Shown: positions 32,559 through 44,065, numbered from the stretch's first letter. The stretch is DNA of 64,000 nt from Clarkia xantiana subsp. parviflora (GCA_036873135.1 JAPTYO010000013.1:22689901-22753900), one strand, 5' to 3'. Made by a program: numbers and translations. The notes: generated by a model not told the origin, from the sequence alone.

Positions 32559-35126
32559 CTAGAATCGGAGCTCCTTGATGAATCCAGCATCGAGCAACCT
32601 GCCCACCTCCTGCTGGATCGCGATACTCTTGTCCGCGCCCATCGGACGTCTCTTCTGCGCGATAGGCTTGATCGCAGGATCAATCTTCAGCTCGTGCACT
32701 ATCACGTCGGGGCTGATTCCTGGCATATCGCTCGGGGACCAGGCAAACAGCTCCTTGAACTCCTTCAGAAGCTCGATCAATTCACGGGCTCTTTCCTCCG
32801 ACAAAGCAGACCCGATCTTTACTTTCCTCTGAGGTCCGTCAACCTCGACCTCTTTCAAATCCTCCAAGGGGGCGGGACGCCCAAACTCCTCTCGAGGATC
32901 AGCGTCAGTCTGAAGGAAAGCCATAGCTTCCCACCTTCTTCTTCGGGTGGCGTTGACATAACACCTTCTGGATGCCACCTGGTCACCCTTGACTTCCCCG
33001 ATCCCATTTTCAGTCGGGAACTTCATCTTCTGGTGGACGGTCGAGGCGACTGCCATGAGAGGGTTGATGGTGGTCCTCCCGATGATAGCATTGTACGTCC
33101 CCGCAGACTCTACCACGAAGAAATCCACGTTCCGCCTTTCCACTTTCCAGCCACTACCGAATTCCACCGGTAAGGTAATCATTCTCAACGGATAGGAAGT
33201 AGAACCAGAGAATCCCACCATCGGGAAGTTCACCTGCGTCAGATCCTTCTTCGTCTTTCCCATGGCTTCCAAGGCGTCCATGAACAGAATGTCGGAGGAG
33301 CTCCCTCCGTCTATTAGGATCCGCTTCATCTCGAACCCATCCACATCCAAGGTCACGACCAAGGCGTCATCATGGGGGCTCTCCATGCCTATCAGGTCCT
33401 TCGCTGAGAAAGAAATCACCATTTCCTCCTTTACAGTCCACGATCGGGACCTCTTTCCTAGCACCACAGCAGCAGAAATACGGGAAGCATAATTCTCCCG
33501 AGAAGTGGAGGTATCACCTCCCGCCGCCATTCCTCCATGAATAACATTAATGGTTCCCCGCCTCTCCTTACGGGCACCGGAGGATTCTGGCTCAACCTTC
33601 TTCTTCTTCGGAGATCGATCGCGGGACTTGGAACGGGACCGCGATCGAGTCTTGGAACGGGATCGGCACCGTCCCCTACCAACAAACTCCTTAAGCTTCC
33701 CCTTCTGGATCAGCTTCTCTATCTCCTTCTTCAACTCCCGACAGTTATCTGTGTCGTGACCATTGGCTCGATGGTACCGACAGTAACGATCAGAGCGACC
33801 TCCCAAGAATTCACCTTCTTTCCTCGGGGGATATCGGGCGAGACCCTGCCGATCCATCACTGCTAGCACAGAGGTCATCGAACTGTTGAGGGGAACATTA
33901 CGACCCTCTCGATTATCCTTCCTCGGAGGACGTTTGTCCTCCCTTCTATCGGGGCGACCACAACTCCTACTTCCCTCCGATTTGTCGCTCCCTTTGCGAT
34001 CATCTGACAGCTTGGACGATGGCTTACTTCTTCCTGACTTCGGAGGATCAAGCTCTCCGGCAGCAATCTTCGACTCTTGCACGTCGATTTGCTGCTTCAC
34101 CCTCGCTTGCAAGGCTTCCATACTCCACACAGCCTTTGCGGCTACACTGTGCATCAGATCGGAACCATATGGAGCAGTTAGGTTCCGAAGGAAGGTGCGG
34201 ATGGTCTCTCCCTCCGATATCTCCTCGTCAATCTCCGCGGCACTAGCAGTGAACCGTTGGTAGTAATACGCCAACGATTCGTCAGATCTCTGCACCACCT
34301 GGGTCAAGGACCTCACGCTCTTCAAGAGGCTCCTACGACCCTGATATTTCTTGATGAAGCGGTCGTGCATATCAGCCCAGCAGGTAATACTTCCCGGCGG
34401 TAGACTGAAAAACCACGTCATGGCCCTTTCTCCCAATGTGATCGGGAACAGCGAACACACGAGGTCATCATTCGCGGTCCTACCCATGCAGGCCTGGACA
34501 TGCCTCTGAACATGGCGGACCGGGTCTCCTTCACCATCGTACTCCTTGATGGTCGGAATACCTAGCCCTGGCGGGGCGACAGTATCTAGCAGCCGTGGAA
34601 CAAAAGGATGAGTAGATCGGTCCCTCAACTCCGATGTCATATGCTTCTGGTCGCCCATGCAGATGTTGACGATTTTCACCACCTGATCGGGGGTGATGGG
34701 GCCATTCAGGGGAATGGTCCTGTGTTGCACTGGTCCGGGACCGTCGACCACGAACTTTTCCGAGTGCGCGGGTTCCTTACCCTTATTCCTCTGAACCTCC
34801 TGTTCCTCTTGAACCTCCCTCGGAGGAGGCGGAGGCAGCTCTTCTCCCCTCTTGGCAGCCTCTCTCTTGTCCAGCAAAGCCTCCATGGCCGCCAAGAACA
34901 TGGGCATAGCATCTGCTACTGCTTTAGCCAACTCCGGGTTTGAGGAAGCACCTACCTCCCTCTGCGGGATTTCCTCTCTGTGCACCACCGGATTTGGAGG
35001 GGCATCCACCTCCCTTCTCGGGATATCCTCCCTGTTCACCGCCGTGTCTCGGACTGAGACCTCATAATCTTCACCATGCCCCCCCTGTTTGAGAAACAGC
35101 AGGGTGCTCACCTTGTTCAGCAGCAT
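32559..35126 (-). CDS. element D gag, protease and RT N-terminus
   Basis: 855 codons on the minus strand. In order: variable acidic N-terminus; capsid-like gag (TWFFSLPPGS, FIKKYQGRRSLLKSV); a Lys/Arg/Ser-rich region; zinc-knuckle-like YCRYHRANGHDTDNC; an Arg/Ser repeat stretch (RSRSKTRSRSRSKSRDRS); the TINVIHGGMAAGG linker; retropepsin LIDGGSSSDIL; and the start of RT (FAWSPSDMPGIS). It ends at a TAG replacing Gln before TWVANPVLV. A G-run near 35085 may have shifted the frame, because another frame upstream reads like gag N-terminus. It is the full-content counterpart of element B. Confidence 0.85.
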   Translation of the reverse strand: MLLNKVSTLLFLKQGGHGEDYEVSVRDTAVNREDIPRREVDAPPNPVVHREEIPQREVGASSNPELAKAVADAMPMFLAAMEALLDKREAAKRGEELPPPPPREVQEEQEVQRNKGKEPAHSEKFVVDGPGPVQHRTIPLNGPITPDQVVKIVNICMGDQKHMTSELRDRSTHPFVPRLLDTVAPPGLGIPTIKEYDGEGDPVRHVQRHVQACMGRTANDDLVCSLFPITLGERAMTWFFSLPPGSITCWADMHDRFIKKYQGRRSLLKSVRSLTQVVQRSDESLAYYYQRFTASAAEIDEEISEGETIRTFLRNLTAPYGSDLMHSVAAKAVWSMEALQARVKQQIDVQESKIAAGELDPPKSGRSKPSSKLSDDRKGSDKSEGSRSCGRPDRREDKRPPRKDNREGRNVPLNSSMTSVLAVMDRQGLARYPPRKEGEFLGGRSDRYCRYHRANGHDTDNCRELKKEIEKLIQKGKLKEFVGRGRCRSRSKTRSRSRSKSRDRSPKKKKVEPESSGARKERRGTINVIHGGMAAGGDTSTSRENYASRISAAVVLGKRSRSWTVKEEMVISFSAKDLIGMESPHDDALVVTLDVDGFEMKRILIDGGSSSDILFMDALEAMGKTKKDLTQVNFPMVGFSGSTSYPLRMITLPVEFGSGWKVERRNVDFFVVESAGTYNAIIGRTTINPLMAVASTVHQKMKFPTENGIGEVKGDQVASRRCYVNATRRRRWEAMAFLQTDADPREEFGRPAPLEDLKEVEVDGPQRKVKIGSALSEERARELIELLKEFKELFAWSPSDMPGISPDVIVHELKIDPAIKPIAQKRRPMGADKSIAIQQEVGRLLDAGFIKELRF

Positions 35127-35240
35127 CCTCCGACAACGCAGAATTCACAGTTCCAGCAGGGCGAGAACTGCCGGCCTGGACTTGCTTCTTCTTGCCACCA
35201 CTAGCCACCGATCTAGTAGAAACTATTGTGACTTTTTGTT

Positions 35241-35262
35241 AGATTCCCACAGACGGCGCCAA
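35241..35262 (-). other. primer binding site of element D
   Basis: Element strand TGGCGCCGTCTGTGGGAATC, the PBS type reported for Ogre/Tat elements (tRNA-Arg). It differs downstream from the A-C sites (TACGTGATTCG). Confidence 0.8.
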
Positions 35263-35263
35263 T

Positions 35264-35570
35264 GTTGGATTACGGTCGAAGCTCTGTTACGTTCTTGACG
35301 GAAACTTGAACTCCTGGGCTCCGCGTAATCCTGCAAAAGGGGATGACCTGGGTGGTGACCCAGAATCCCTCTCCGATGCTTAAATGAGAGTATGAACGAT
35401 GGGGTGGATAGCAGTAATCTAAGTTCGTATTAGAATGTGTCTTTTCTGAGGTAACTTCCTCCTTTATATAGGAGGGGAAGTTGCCTCAGTTACCTGTAAC
35501 CGCGCCTGGCAGTTTTACCCACGTTTCGTATATCTCGTTCAGGATTCCATGTATCTCGCCCCACGCTCCG
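35264..35570 (-). repeat. 5' LTR of element D, outer part (rest at 45910-46338)
   Basis: Nearly identical to the start of the LTR at 24422. It is interrupted after ctccg by element C and resumes at 45910. The two parts total 736 bp, against 737 bp for the other LTR, showing a simple insertion. Confidence 0.93.
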
Positions 35571-35952
35571 TGATGGATAAATGTCCAATTCGGGTTCGTA
35601 TTTACATTTCGGGCCTCGTAAACGTGTCAAAAATTACATCTCGGTTTAAAAACATCTCCCACGGTGTCAAAACGGTCCGGAAGCGCATTTACGCGCGTCC
35701 GGACCGGACCTTCGGGTTGCGTAAAGCAATCCGGACGTCGACCTCCGGGTGGCGCGGCAATCCGGACCTCGCCGAATTGCCCAAATTCGACGAGGTCCGG
35801 ATTGCCCTACGGGTATCGCGCGACTACCGTATCCGCGATTACCGTTGCGTGTAGAGAAGTCAAGTTCGCACATTACCAATATGGATGACGGTTACCGCAT
35901 GATCTTGAACCGTCATCAAACCGCTCTAAAACCGGGTCCGGTCCCAAGAAAG

Positions 35953-35964
35953 CCTATAAATAGG
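35953..35964 (+). promoter_or_regulatory. TATA box of element C LTR
   Basis: cctataaatagg is conserved in position in the LTRs of B and C. A CT-rich leader follows. Confidence 0.7.
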
Positions 35965-36082
35965 AGGTCTTGGCCACCCATTTGGACACATTCTCTCATT
36001 TGCCCAACTTTGGTATTTTGAGCTCTGACTTCTCTCTAGAAATATTCTCTCTCTAGAAATTACCTTTTTGCCCTTATAGTGA

Positions 36083-36143
36083 CTTAAGCATCGGAGAGGG
36101 CTCCGCTAGCACCACCCCCCCCCCCCCCCCTCTCCGTGCTAGC
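36083..36143 (+). promoter_or_regulatory. conserved leader hairpin with poly-C loop
   Basis: cttaagcatcggagaggg is followed by perfect arms gctagcac (36105-36112) and gtgctagc (36136-36143) enclosing a poly-C tract. It is present in both LTRs of B and C, in modified form in A, and replaced by another perfect hairpin in D at the same place. The location in the transcribed leader suggests an RNA structure, perhaps for dimerisation or packaging (inference). Confidence 0.5.
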
Positions 36144-36361
36144 ATTGGTCCTTGGTGCAGGATCCGACGGTTGAGACACAACCTTACCGAGTCACAACCT
36201 TACCGAGTCACAGCCCGCACAATCCTCATACGGAGACACAATCCTCATACGGGAGCAAGTCTGAACACTCGTCAGTGGCCCAACCTTCGCCCGACGGAAG
36301 GATCACAGCCCGCACAACCAGAGACGCATCCTCACGACCTTGTTCAATCCGGACGCAACAT

Positions 36362-36382
36362 TGGCGCCGTCTACGTGATTCG
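36362..36382 (+). other. primer binding site of element C
   Basis: TGGCGCCGTCTACGTGATTC lies one base inside the LTR. The next bases (GAAC) could extend pairing into a tRNA T-arm. Confidence 0.8.
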
Positions 36383-36410
36383 AACAACAAGCTACCGTTC
36401 CGCAGAAATC

Positions 36411-38000
36411 ATGACGAGTGATCACAACCCTCCCGAAGAGGTGAAAAACCCAAGGAAAAGGCCCGGGCGCCCTAGGAAATCCCCAGCAAACAAAAGAGCA
36501 GGAGGCCAAGCTCCAGCTGGGAGCCAGTCGGGACCCTCCCACATCCCAAGAGCTACTTCCATAGCTTCATCCATACCGACTGACAATGTGCCCAACGAAG
36601 AGCACAGAGAGCCAAGGGACAAACATCACGCATATCCACCTGGTTTCGAACCAGAAACGCACGAAGATGAATCCCAAATGCCGCAAGGCGAACAAAGAAC
36701 AGGGGCAAACCCGATGCCCACCGTTACTCCAGCAATGATGGCTGCGCTGGAAGAGTTACTCGCATTCAGTGAGTCTCTAAAAAACCAAGGATACGCAGCT
36801 CAGCCACCCCCGGCCAACCAACAGTATGCTGCGCCAGCAAGAGAAATGTTGCAAGACACTACTCGCTACGGCAATCCTTTCCAGGGCAGGAACCAACACG
36901 CAAGATATGAACCTGCACGGTCATACACTCCTTTCCAAGGAGCCCAACAATGGAGGAACGAAAGGCAGCCCCCATTCTACCACCCACAGCAGCCAACAAG
37001 AGATGATCCTTTTCAGGCCACAAGCAGGGATCAATCTGACATCTACCACGACAATGGTCAGCAAAATCCCTCAACAGGATATGTTGAACCGGTAAAAGGG
37101 TTTACCGCTGAGATGTTAGAAGAAATGGTGGAGAAGAAGATGAAAGAAGCAAAGATGAAGGGTATGCACGCTCTTGAAGAAAGGGCGTCACATCCATTCG
37201 CTGACCACTTGTAGACAGTCGCGTCCCAGACGCACTGTATCGAATTGGAGGGGACCTCTACCGAGGAAAAGGAGACCCAGTTGAACACGTGCAAAAGCAC
37301 GAGGCCTCTCTGCTAGGCAGAACGAAGAACCCACACCATTTCGCAATGACGTTTTCACAAACTCTTGCCGGGACAGCAGCACACTGGTTCTTCTCACTGC
37401 CACGCGAAAGCGTTACTTCATGGGCAGACCTAAAGGCCAAGTTCATTCAACGATACATGGGCGAGCGCACATTGTTGAAAGGGGCAAACGCTCTGGACGA
37501 CGTTCAACAACAAAACGAAGAGTCTCTTGCCGACTACTACGTCCGCTTCAATCAGAACATCTCTGACATTCAGGGGAACCTGACTGAAGGAGAAATTGTC
37601 CGAGCATTCATTCGAAACCTCGGACGAAGAGGCAATGCCCTAGCTGAAAAAATGGCAAAACGCCCTGCGGAATCCATGGAAGAATTAGCCGCAAGAGTCA
37701 AAGAATACATAGACCTTGAAAGATTCAGAAGCCAGAACAAGGCAAAAATCGCTGCAGCAAAGGAAAAAGATAATCCAAAGCAGAACCAACCAAAACCACA
37801 CTCAAGTGGTCAACAAGGAAGACATTGGCAACCTCAGCCGAAAAGACCTTTCCAAGGGGATTTTCAGAAGCCAAAGGAAGTAAATCTTGCCGATTGCATC
37901 CCTCTGAATGCCCCGCTGTCTGTAATTTTGAAAGAAATGAAGGACGCGAATATGTGGAAGGAGCCAAACAACTTCAGGAAAGGCCACTGGGGAGAGACAA
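36411..38000 (+). pseudogene. element C gag, frameshifted
   Basis: ATG at 36411 (MTSDHNPPEE). The frame ends at TAG 37212-37214 after ASHPFADHL. The capsid-like core continues in another frame from about 37230 (EASLLGRTKNPHHFAMTF, WFFSLPRES, KFIQRYMGERTLLKG, LADYYVRFNQNI) to about 38000. The Gln/Pro-rich segment ([20 protein letters not shown]) precedes the knuckle, which is in a third frame. At least two frameshifts separate the domains in this copy. The start lies 50 bp from the LTR, as in B. Confidence 0.82.
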
Positions 38001-38850
38001 GGACAAGTGGTGTGAAAACCACGAAGTCTTCGGCCATGAGACCGATAGCTGCGTCAGTCTACGCTTCCGAATCAACAACTTCGTCATCAAGGGAGAATTG
38101 AAGCAATTTGTTGATCAGGGCAACAACCCCCCGAGAAAGGTTCAACCAGAGTTGTCAAAAAGAGGAAACAAGGGAAAAGAGAAGGTCAATGACAACCCTC
38201 CGCCAACCAAGCGAGGTGTAATCAACATCATACACGGAGGGCCTGCCGCCGGAGGACAAGTATCTAATGCTCGGGACATTTATGCATCCCAAGCAGCAAC
38301 ACTGCCGAAGTACGGAAAGCGCAAACAACCCGAACAAGAAGACGCAGTCATCCAATTCTCCAGGGAAAACTTAAAGCATATCGTTTACCCCCACGATGAT
38401 GCTTTAGTCATTACTATGGACATTGACGGGTACGATGTGAAAAGAATTCTTGTGGATGGTGGAAGTTCTGCTGACATTCTACATGTCAGAGTCCTGGAGC
38501 AACTAGGAAAATCTGTCAAGGACTTGTCCCCAGGAACTTTCTCATTAGTCAGCTTCGCAGGAGCAGCTACACAACCCCTGGGTACAATCACACTTCCTGT
38601 CATCCTTGGCCAGGGGTGGAGAGCATTGCATATCAACGTCACTTTCGTAGTTGTAGAATCTCTCGGAGCCTACAACGGAATCTTGGGACGAACAACGATC
38701 AATCCCTATGTGATCGTGCCCTCCACCGTCCACCAAAAGATGAAGTTCCCGACGAAGCATGGGATTGGGGAAGTGCTAGGCGATCAAATAACCGCAAGAC
38801 GTTGTTACGTCAATGCCTTGAGAGCAAAGCACCAATACCATGTTACCATG
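38000..38850 (+). CDS. element C gag knuckle and aspartic protease (in frame with second gag)
   Basis: Open frame containing [16 protein letters not shown] (Cys/His knuckle), the [13 protein letters not shown] linker, and the retropepsin with [11 protein letters not shown] and [11 protein letters not shown] (near 38448-38480). It continues through [12 protein letters not shown] to [15 protein letters not shown], which in element D is the point just before the RT linker. The same frame (37825-39540, 571 codons) runs straight on into the gag-like module. The protease would cleave the polyprotein. Confidence 0.85.
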
Positions 38851-39540
38851 ATAAATTCCTTCAAGAGGCAGAAAGTCGTTGATGAAAGAAAGAAGCAACT
38901 GATGGAACAAGCTGTTACAGTTTGGACCCAACAAGGAAGCATCCAGTTCTCACCATGGCACCAGATATGGCTCGTAAAGCAGGGAGAAGACGAGCCAATC
39001 ATGGAATACTTCATCAAATTTGCCTCCAACGCCTCAACAGCGAAAGCAACAAGACAAGAAGTGATAAGTGTGTTCTATGCAAACATGAACGCAAAATCTT
39101 TCCTTCTCTTTGGACGGACTCATGGATGGCAAACAACAAAAACCATGGCAGATCTAAAGGATAAGCTTGAGACTGCAGTCTTATGCGAACAAGAACTGAG
39201 GTGGGGTACACCCCTCAGTTGGGACGTAGGAGTTCGAGCAAGAATGAACAAGCAGGAAGACGCAAGCATTGATATCAACAACATCTTCACACCGCTAAAC
39301 ACGGTGGCCGAAGACATTTACGTCAACCTGCTGGAAAACAAGCTCCCAAGTCCGCTTGTCCCGGAGACAGCTTTCTTGGGCAACAACATCAGAGAATGGT
39401 GCAAGTACCATAAAACTTGGGGGCACAACACAAACATGTGTCCACCATTAAACTGGGAAATTGAAGAATGCATCACGCTAGGTGCATTGAGGCGATTTGT
39501 TGCAACCAACTACGCGACATCGTCATCAAACCAGCCATAA
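38850..39540 (+). CDS. second gag-like module of element C fused after protease
   Basis: Same frame as the protease. [25 protein letters not shown] and [13 protein letters not shown] line up with gag1 segments ESLADYYVRFNQNI, EIVRAFIRNL and [28 protein letters not shown] aligns with the gag knuckle, and [14 protein letters not shown] with the tail after it. The module ends at TAA 39538-39540. Element A has the homologous module with about half of residues alike. The two copies are diverged but share architecture, arguing for an old, inherited structure and not a one-off rearrangement. Confidence 0.82.
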
Positions 39541-40261
39541 TGAAACGGGAGAAACAACTATCTTTTAGATTACTTTGCGCATTCCTAGTACTTCTAGTAT
39601 AATCAATGTAAATACACGCAAGTATCTAATAAAATCAATCTACATTTGTAGGTACACATCTATCTCTTGCACGATATTTTTTGGATTAAACGCGAAGCAA
39701 CTAAACTACGCGCTTATTATCTACATCAATAATCCAAGAAATTATGACACGTGCAAGCAAAATCTATCACGCGTTATGACAACGTTTATCATCAACAACA
39801 ATTTACCCGTATGGAGGACCACATAAAAAGGCATCATCATAGAGTCAAACACTTGGAAGTTAAGCCCAAGACATTTTCAAAAAACAACATATGGCAAATA
39901 CACACAATGGATGATATTTGCATACTTACACCAACAAGGAGTTTATTTCTCCATTCACAAATCAACATCTACATCAAGGAGGCGTTGGCAACACAAAGCA
40001 ATGGTGCTGTGTTCACAAGACAACTCATATGACGCAAGGACAACTTGCGGATTATTTACAAAAAAGGAACTTATAGCAATTCTCTCCTCAAAGAAACGAC
40101 TACTCAAAGAGCCGTCACCAACAAACAATATCTTGGATTAACACCAAGACCTACTATCAAAGGGGGCATGTTTACTTCTAAGTGACATCTCTCTTTAAAA
40201 GCAAATCCTCATGATCATAGCCATTCCCTGAATTCAGAGCAGGATGGGCAAATACAATAAC
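39541..40261. other. noncoding region of element C
   Basis: No gene is seen. It aligns inverted with B near 13300-13990 (for example atagccattccctgaattcag and ggattaacaccaagacctac). Confidence 0.6.
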
Positions 40262-40925
40262 AGGGCTGACTGCCCTCCATAACGAATGTCCTCTGTTTAG
40301 ACGACACTCCCTTGATACGAATTCCTGGTAAGGGTTCACTTTTCATAACGGATGTCCTCTGTTTAGACGACATTCCTTTGTTACGAATTCCTAAGTAAGG
40401 GTTCACTTTTCATAACGGATGTCCTCTGTTTAGACGACATTCCTTTGTTACGAATTCCTAGTACGGGTTCACTTTTCATAACGAATGTCCTCTGTTTAGA
40501 CGACATTCCTTTGTTACGAATTCCTAAGTAAGGGTTCACTTTTCATAACGGATGTCCTCTGTTTAGACGACATTCCTTTGTTACGAATTCCTAGTACGGG
40601 TTCACTTTTCATAACGAATGTCCTCTGTTTAGACGAACTTCCTTTGTTACGAATTCCTAATTAAGGGTTCACTTTTCATAACGGATGTCCTCTGTTTAGA
40701 CGACATTCCTTTGTTACGAATTCCTAGTACGGGTTCACTCTTCATGGCGGATGTCCTCTGTTCAGACGACACTACTTTGCTACGAATTCCTAGTACGGGT
40801 TCACTCTTCATGACGGATGTCCTCTGTTTAGACGACAATCCCACATACCGAACTCCTGTCAAGGGTTCACTCTTCAATGCGGAAGTCCTCTTGCAAAACG
40901 ACAATTCCGTACTATAGATTTTCAA
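40262..40925. repeat. 66-bp tandem repeat array of element C
   Basis: About ten copies of a unit with gggttcacttttcataacgg, atgtcctctgtttagacgac and attcctttgttacgaattcc. It is the same unit, inverted with the element, as B 12815-13295. Confidence 0.9.
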
Positions 40926-41652
40926 AATCGTGTTGCATGGTTCCTGGACGCAAAAAACATGCATCACAGTTCATACTCCCAAAAGTGCTACATGGTCCCT
41001 GGACGCAGGAATCATGTATCACAAATATTTTTCCAAGTGCTTTATAAAAAATTTTCTATATCAAACAACCTTTTTCAGATTCGCAAAACTTTCTTTCAAA
41101 ACCCAAAAAGTTTTTACGTATGCTTCCCCAACGCGGGTTGATACACGCTGGCAGGTGCGCACCCTGTTTAAAACTCATAAATTTACAAGTAGAGTCTTGT
41201 ACAACGTTGCCTTAGAGTGGAACTAAGAGACGGTATAAACTAGTATCTTGCTCAAGCAAAGATAACACATTTCAAACATACTACTTGTTAAGTCACTCTA
41301 CGCGAGTCACTTGACAAGTTTCGACGGATATAGTATCAAGCTATACAGGAGGACGTACAACATGCATAACGCATCGTGCGAACAATTTCAAATTGAAAAT
41401 GGCTATCAGTCACGATTACGGGGACTACGTTTACACTACTAGTCATCCGGGTTCAGGAAACACAGTAAGCGATAACGGTATGAAATATTACTAACAAATT
41501 ATCATGTAAACGGCTGTGTATAAAACAGGTTCACACGACGTAGTTCAAAGCGAACAAGTCACAAACAACAACTCCAACAAGTTTCTAAACATAGAAGCCG
41601 GGGGGCAAACGAGCTCATAAACGAGTTCAACACATCGAAAAGATGACACAAA

Positions 41653-44002
41653 TCAAAGGAGTCCATCATCCCTGATAGGGCTGGGCGGAACAGGCAGATG
41701 TTGAACATTAGTGCCGCCACCATCTTCTCCAAACAAAAATGCAAACTCAGATGTTGCAGTATCTAAGCGGCGAAACTCGGCAACTTGCCCAACAGCAGAC
41801 TCCGCATATGGCCCTAACTTGTCAAAAGGAAAGCCAGGAGCAAGAATACTCACTCTACGAATAAAATCCTCAGCAAACTCGCTGTGCATAGGAGTGGCCT
41901 TCGCTGTAGCAGTAGCAGTAACTGCACTATCAAATCCGGGAGTAGAAGGGAACTTGCTAAGTCCCTCTTCAATGCCAGCCTTCATCTCTGCCTCACGAAC
42001 TTTCCGGCAGGCAACCTTGTGCTTGCCTGCGTTATCAGAAATTGCCTTCTCAATGGCGGCGTTCTCAGATTCAAGCTGAACAAGGCTGGCATGATACGAC
42101 TCATAACGAGCATCAAAATCCGCCTTCTTCAATGAAAAACAGCGCACTTCATCCTTAGCTTCCTCAAGCTCCTTGGACAAAGTGGCAGCTTTGTCAGCAA
42201 TGGCACGGTTCTCCTGAACAAGATCTAACATGAAAGAGGCCATGTGCACCATGTCGGAAACAACCTGAAAACAAGGACACAATAAACATACATGTTCGGG
42301 AACAACGAACATAGCGAAGTGGAAAAAAGATACTCACTGGAGTGAATCCAGACAACGATCTCTCAACAAATGTCCGTGCCTCCTCGTCACTCGAGGGTCG
42401 GACAACTCGATCACCAGGAGGAATAGATCGATGAAGAACACGCACGCCAACTTCAGGCATGCTCAGCTGGGAGTTCTTGGGAAAAGTAACATCTCCTGCC
42501 ACGTACGGCATCCACTTACCATCTGAAATATCACCATCCAAGGGACGAAGCAAATCCGCACGTCCAAGTGGCGGGATCGCTACATGTAAACCAAGCAGCG
42601 TTATGCAAAAGCCAAAAATAAAGCATATAAAGGCACAGAATCAAGTGTCCAGCTTATACCAGAAAGAAGAGAACGTTCCACCTCGGACCGCTCCTTCGAG
42701 CAGGGGGCAGACAACGCATCCTCGCTACCGCCAACTTCCTTCCCTTTATGGCAGGAAGGAGTAGGAACGGTCACAGTAGTCTTCGGACGCTTTGAACTGC
42801 TCGAAGAACGCGCCCCAGTGGTGGACCGTTTGGAAGAGTCAGGAGCAGCAACAACGCGGTCAGTAACAAGCGCCGTACGACCTGCAAGTAGCATACAAAT
42901 TTACAACCCAACTGAGAAAATAAAAGATTATTCTTTCAAAAAAAAGCTATCTACCTTTACCGCGTCCAGAAGCCGCTGATGCTCCAGAAGCAAATGGGGG
43001 AACAATCCTCCCGCTAGAAGCAATCTTGCGAGCAGCCGCCGTCTGCAAAGACGAGCTTTTTCCGTCAAACCAACCTACAGTGCAACATGGTAGAAAGTTA
43101 TAAAAATGATCAACATACCGAAGTTGCAGAAGGGAGCACATGGATCCCAGCATCAATCAATTCTTGATCGGATGCACGCAATGAGCAAGTAAAGCTGCGC
43201 GATTGTTGAAAACGATATATCTGCTTTATCACTTCCTTATCCGACGTGGAGAGTTCCCGAAAAGCAGGCGCGGGATCAAATTTCTGAACGTACTCGACAT
43301 CCCAAGTTGTCCCCGCATCATGAACAAAAAAGTAATGATGCTTCCAATGGTCGGCGGACCGATCCGCAGTGGCAACTAGTCGATAACTAGGATCCCACTT
43401 GGCTTCCCCAAGACCAAGCTCCTCAAAACCATCGCTCTGCAAGTTCGGCCAACGAACTTTCACACCGCATAATCCCGCAGAATCTGAACTCTTAAGCTGG
43501 TAGAAACAGCGAAAGAGGGTGCGAGAATAACGCCAGGATTGCTTGTGAAGCAACACTCTGAAACAAGTCCATACTCTAATCCCGTTGGGTGCAAGATCTA
43601 AAGGGGAAATCCCATATCCGCTACAGAGATCAACCAAGTCGGAACAGTAGGGAAACCGTAAACCCTCTCTAACGTGTGATGTGTACACGACGGATAAATC
43701 TACGGGCGGAGGAGTAGCATCTCCCAGACTGCTATCAGGAAGTACCTCAAAGGGGTAAAAAGCCTCGGTACAAGCATCGAGTCCAGAAGCACTCGCATAC
43801 AAGGCAAACAGGGATCTATCCAAGCGGTTAGTATAATACCTAACCAACGCCTCAGTCTCTCCAGCGGGAGATACCCCAACAGCTGTCCCCTCATCAGTAT
43901 CTAAAATACTATCTGCCGGCAAAACCCGGTCTACGTCCAAGTCATCCTCTATATCGGAATTAAAGGGAGTCTGCGATAGAGGAGTGGTGGACTTACTCAT
44001 TG
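41653..44002 (-). CDS. antisense spliced gene of element C
   Basis: ATG at 44002 (MSKSTTPLSQ). The first exon, to about 43119, carries the putative gypsy-type transposon core (NGIRVWTCFRVLLHKQSWRY, WKHHYFFVHDAG). Later exons: about 43074-42956 (GKSSSLQTAAARKIASS), about 42882-42665 (SSSSKRPKTTVTVP, basic), about 42581-42340 (YVAGDVTFPKNSQ) and about 42266-41653 (MVHMASFMLDLV coiled coil, then LAPGFPFDKLGPYA). Splice-like gt/ag signals bound each. The first intron would be only about 44 nt and its phase does not match the next exon, so that junction is uncertain. The strand is opposite to gag. Function is unknown. It is the most complete antisense gene of the A-C family in this window. Confidence 0.65.
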
Positions 44003-44065
44003 TATCAACGCGATCAAAGGGAAGGAAGCTCCGCAAGAAGCTACTACGACTTCGCAACCTACAAA

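Larger units (their letters stand above)
35571..36360 (+). repeat. 5' LTR of element C (790 bp)
   Basis: Starts TGATGGATAAATGTCC and ends ATCCGGACGCAACA. The TATA-like box cctataaatagg lies at about 35953-35964. The U3 part has variable CCGGA/AATCCGGA blocks that differ from the 3' LTR. Confidence 0.93.

Noticed and set aside
31980..33173. 397-codon plus-strand open frame
   Set aside because: It is the reverse-strand shadow of element D gag-pol, with no recognisable domain.
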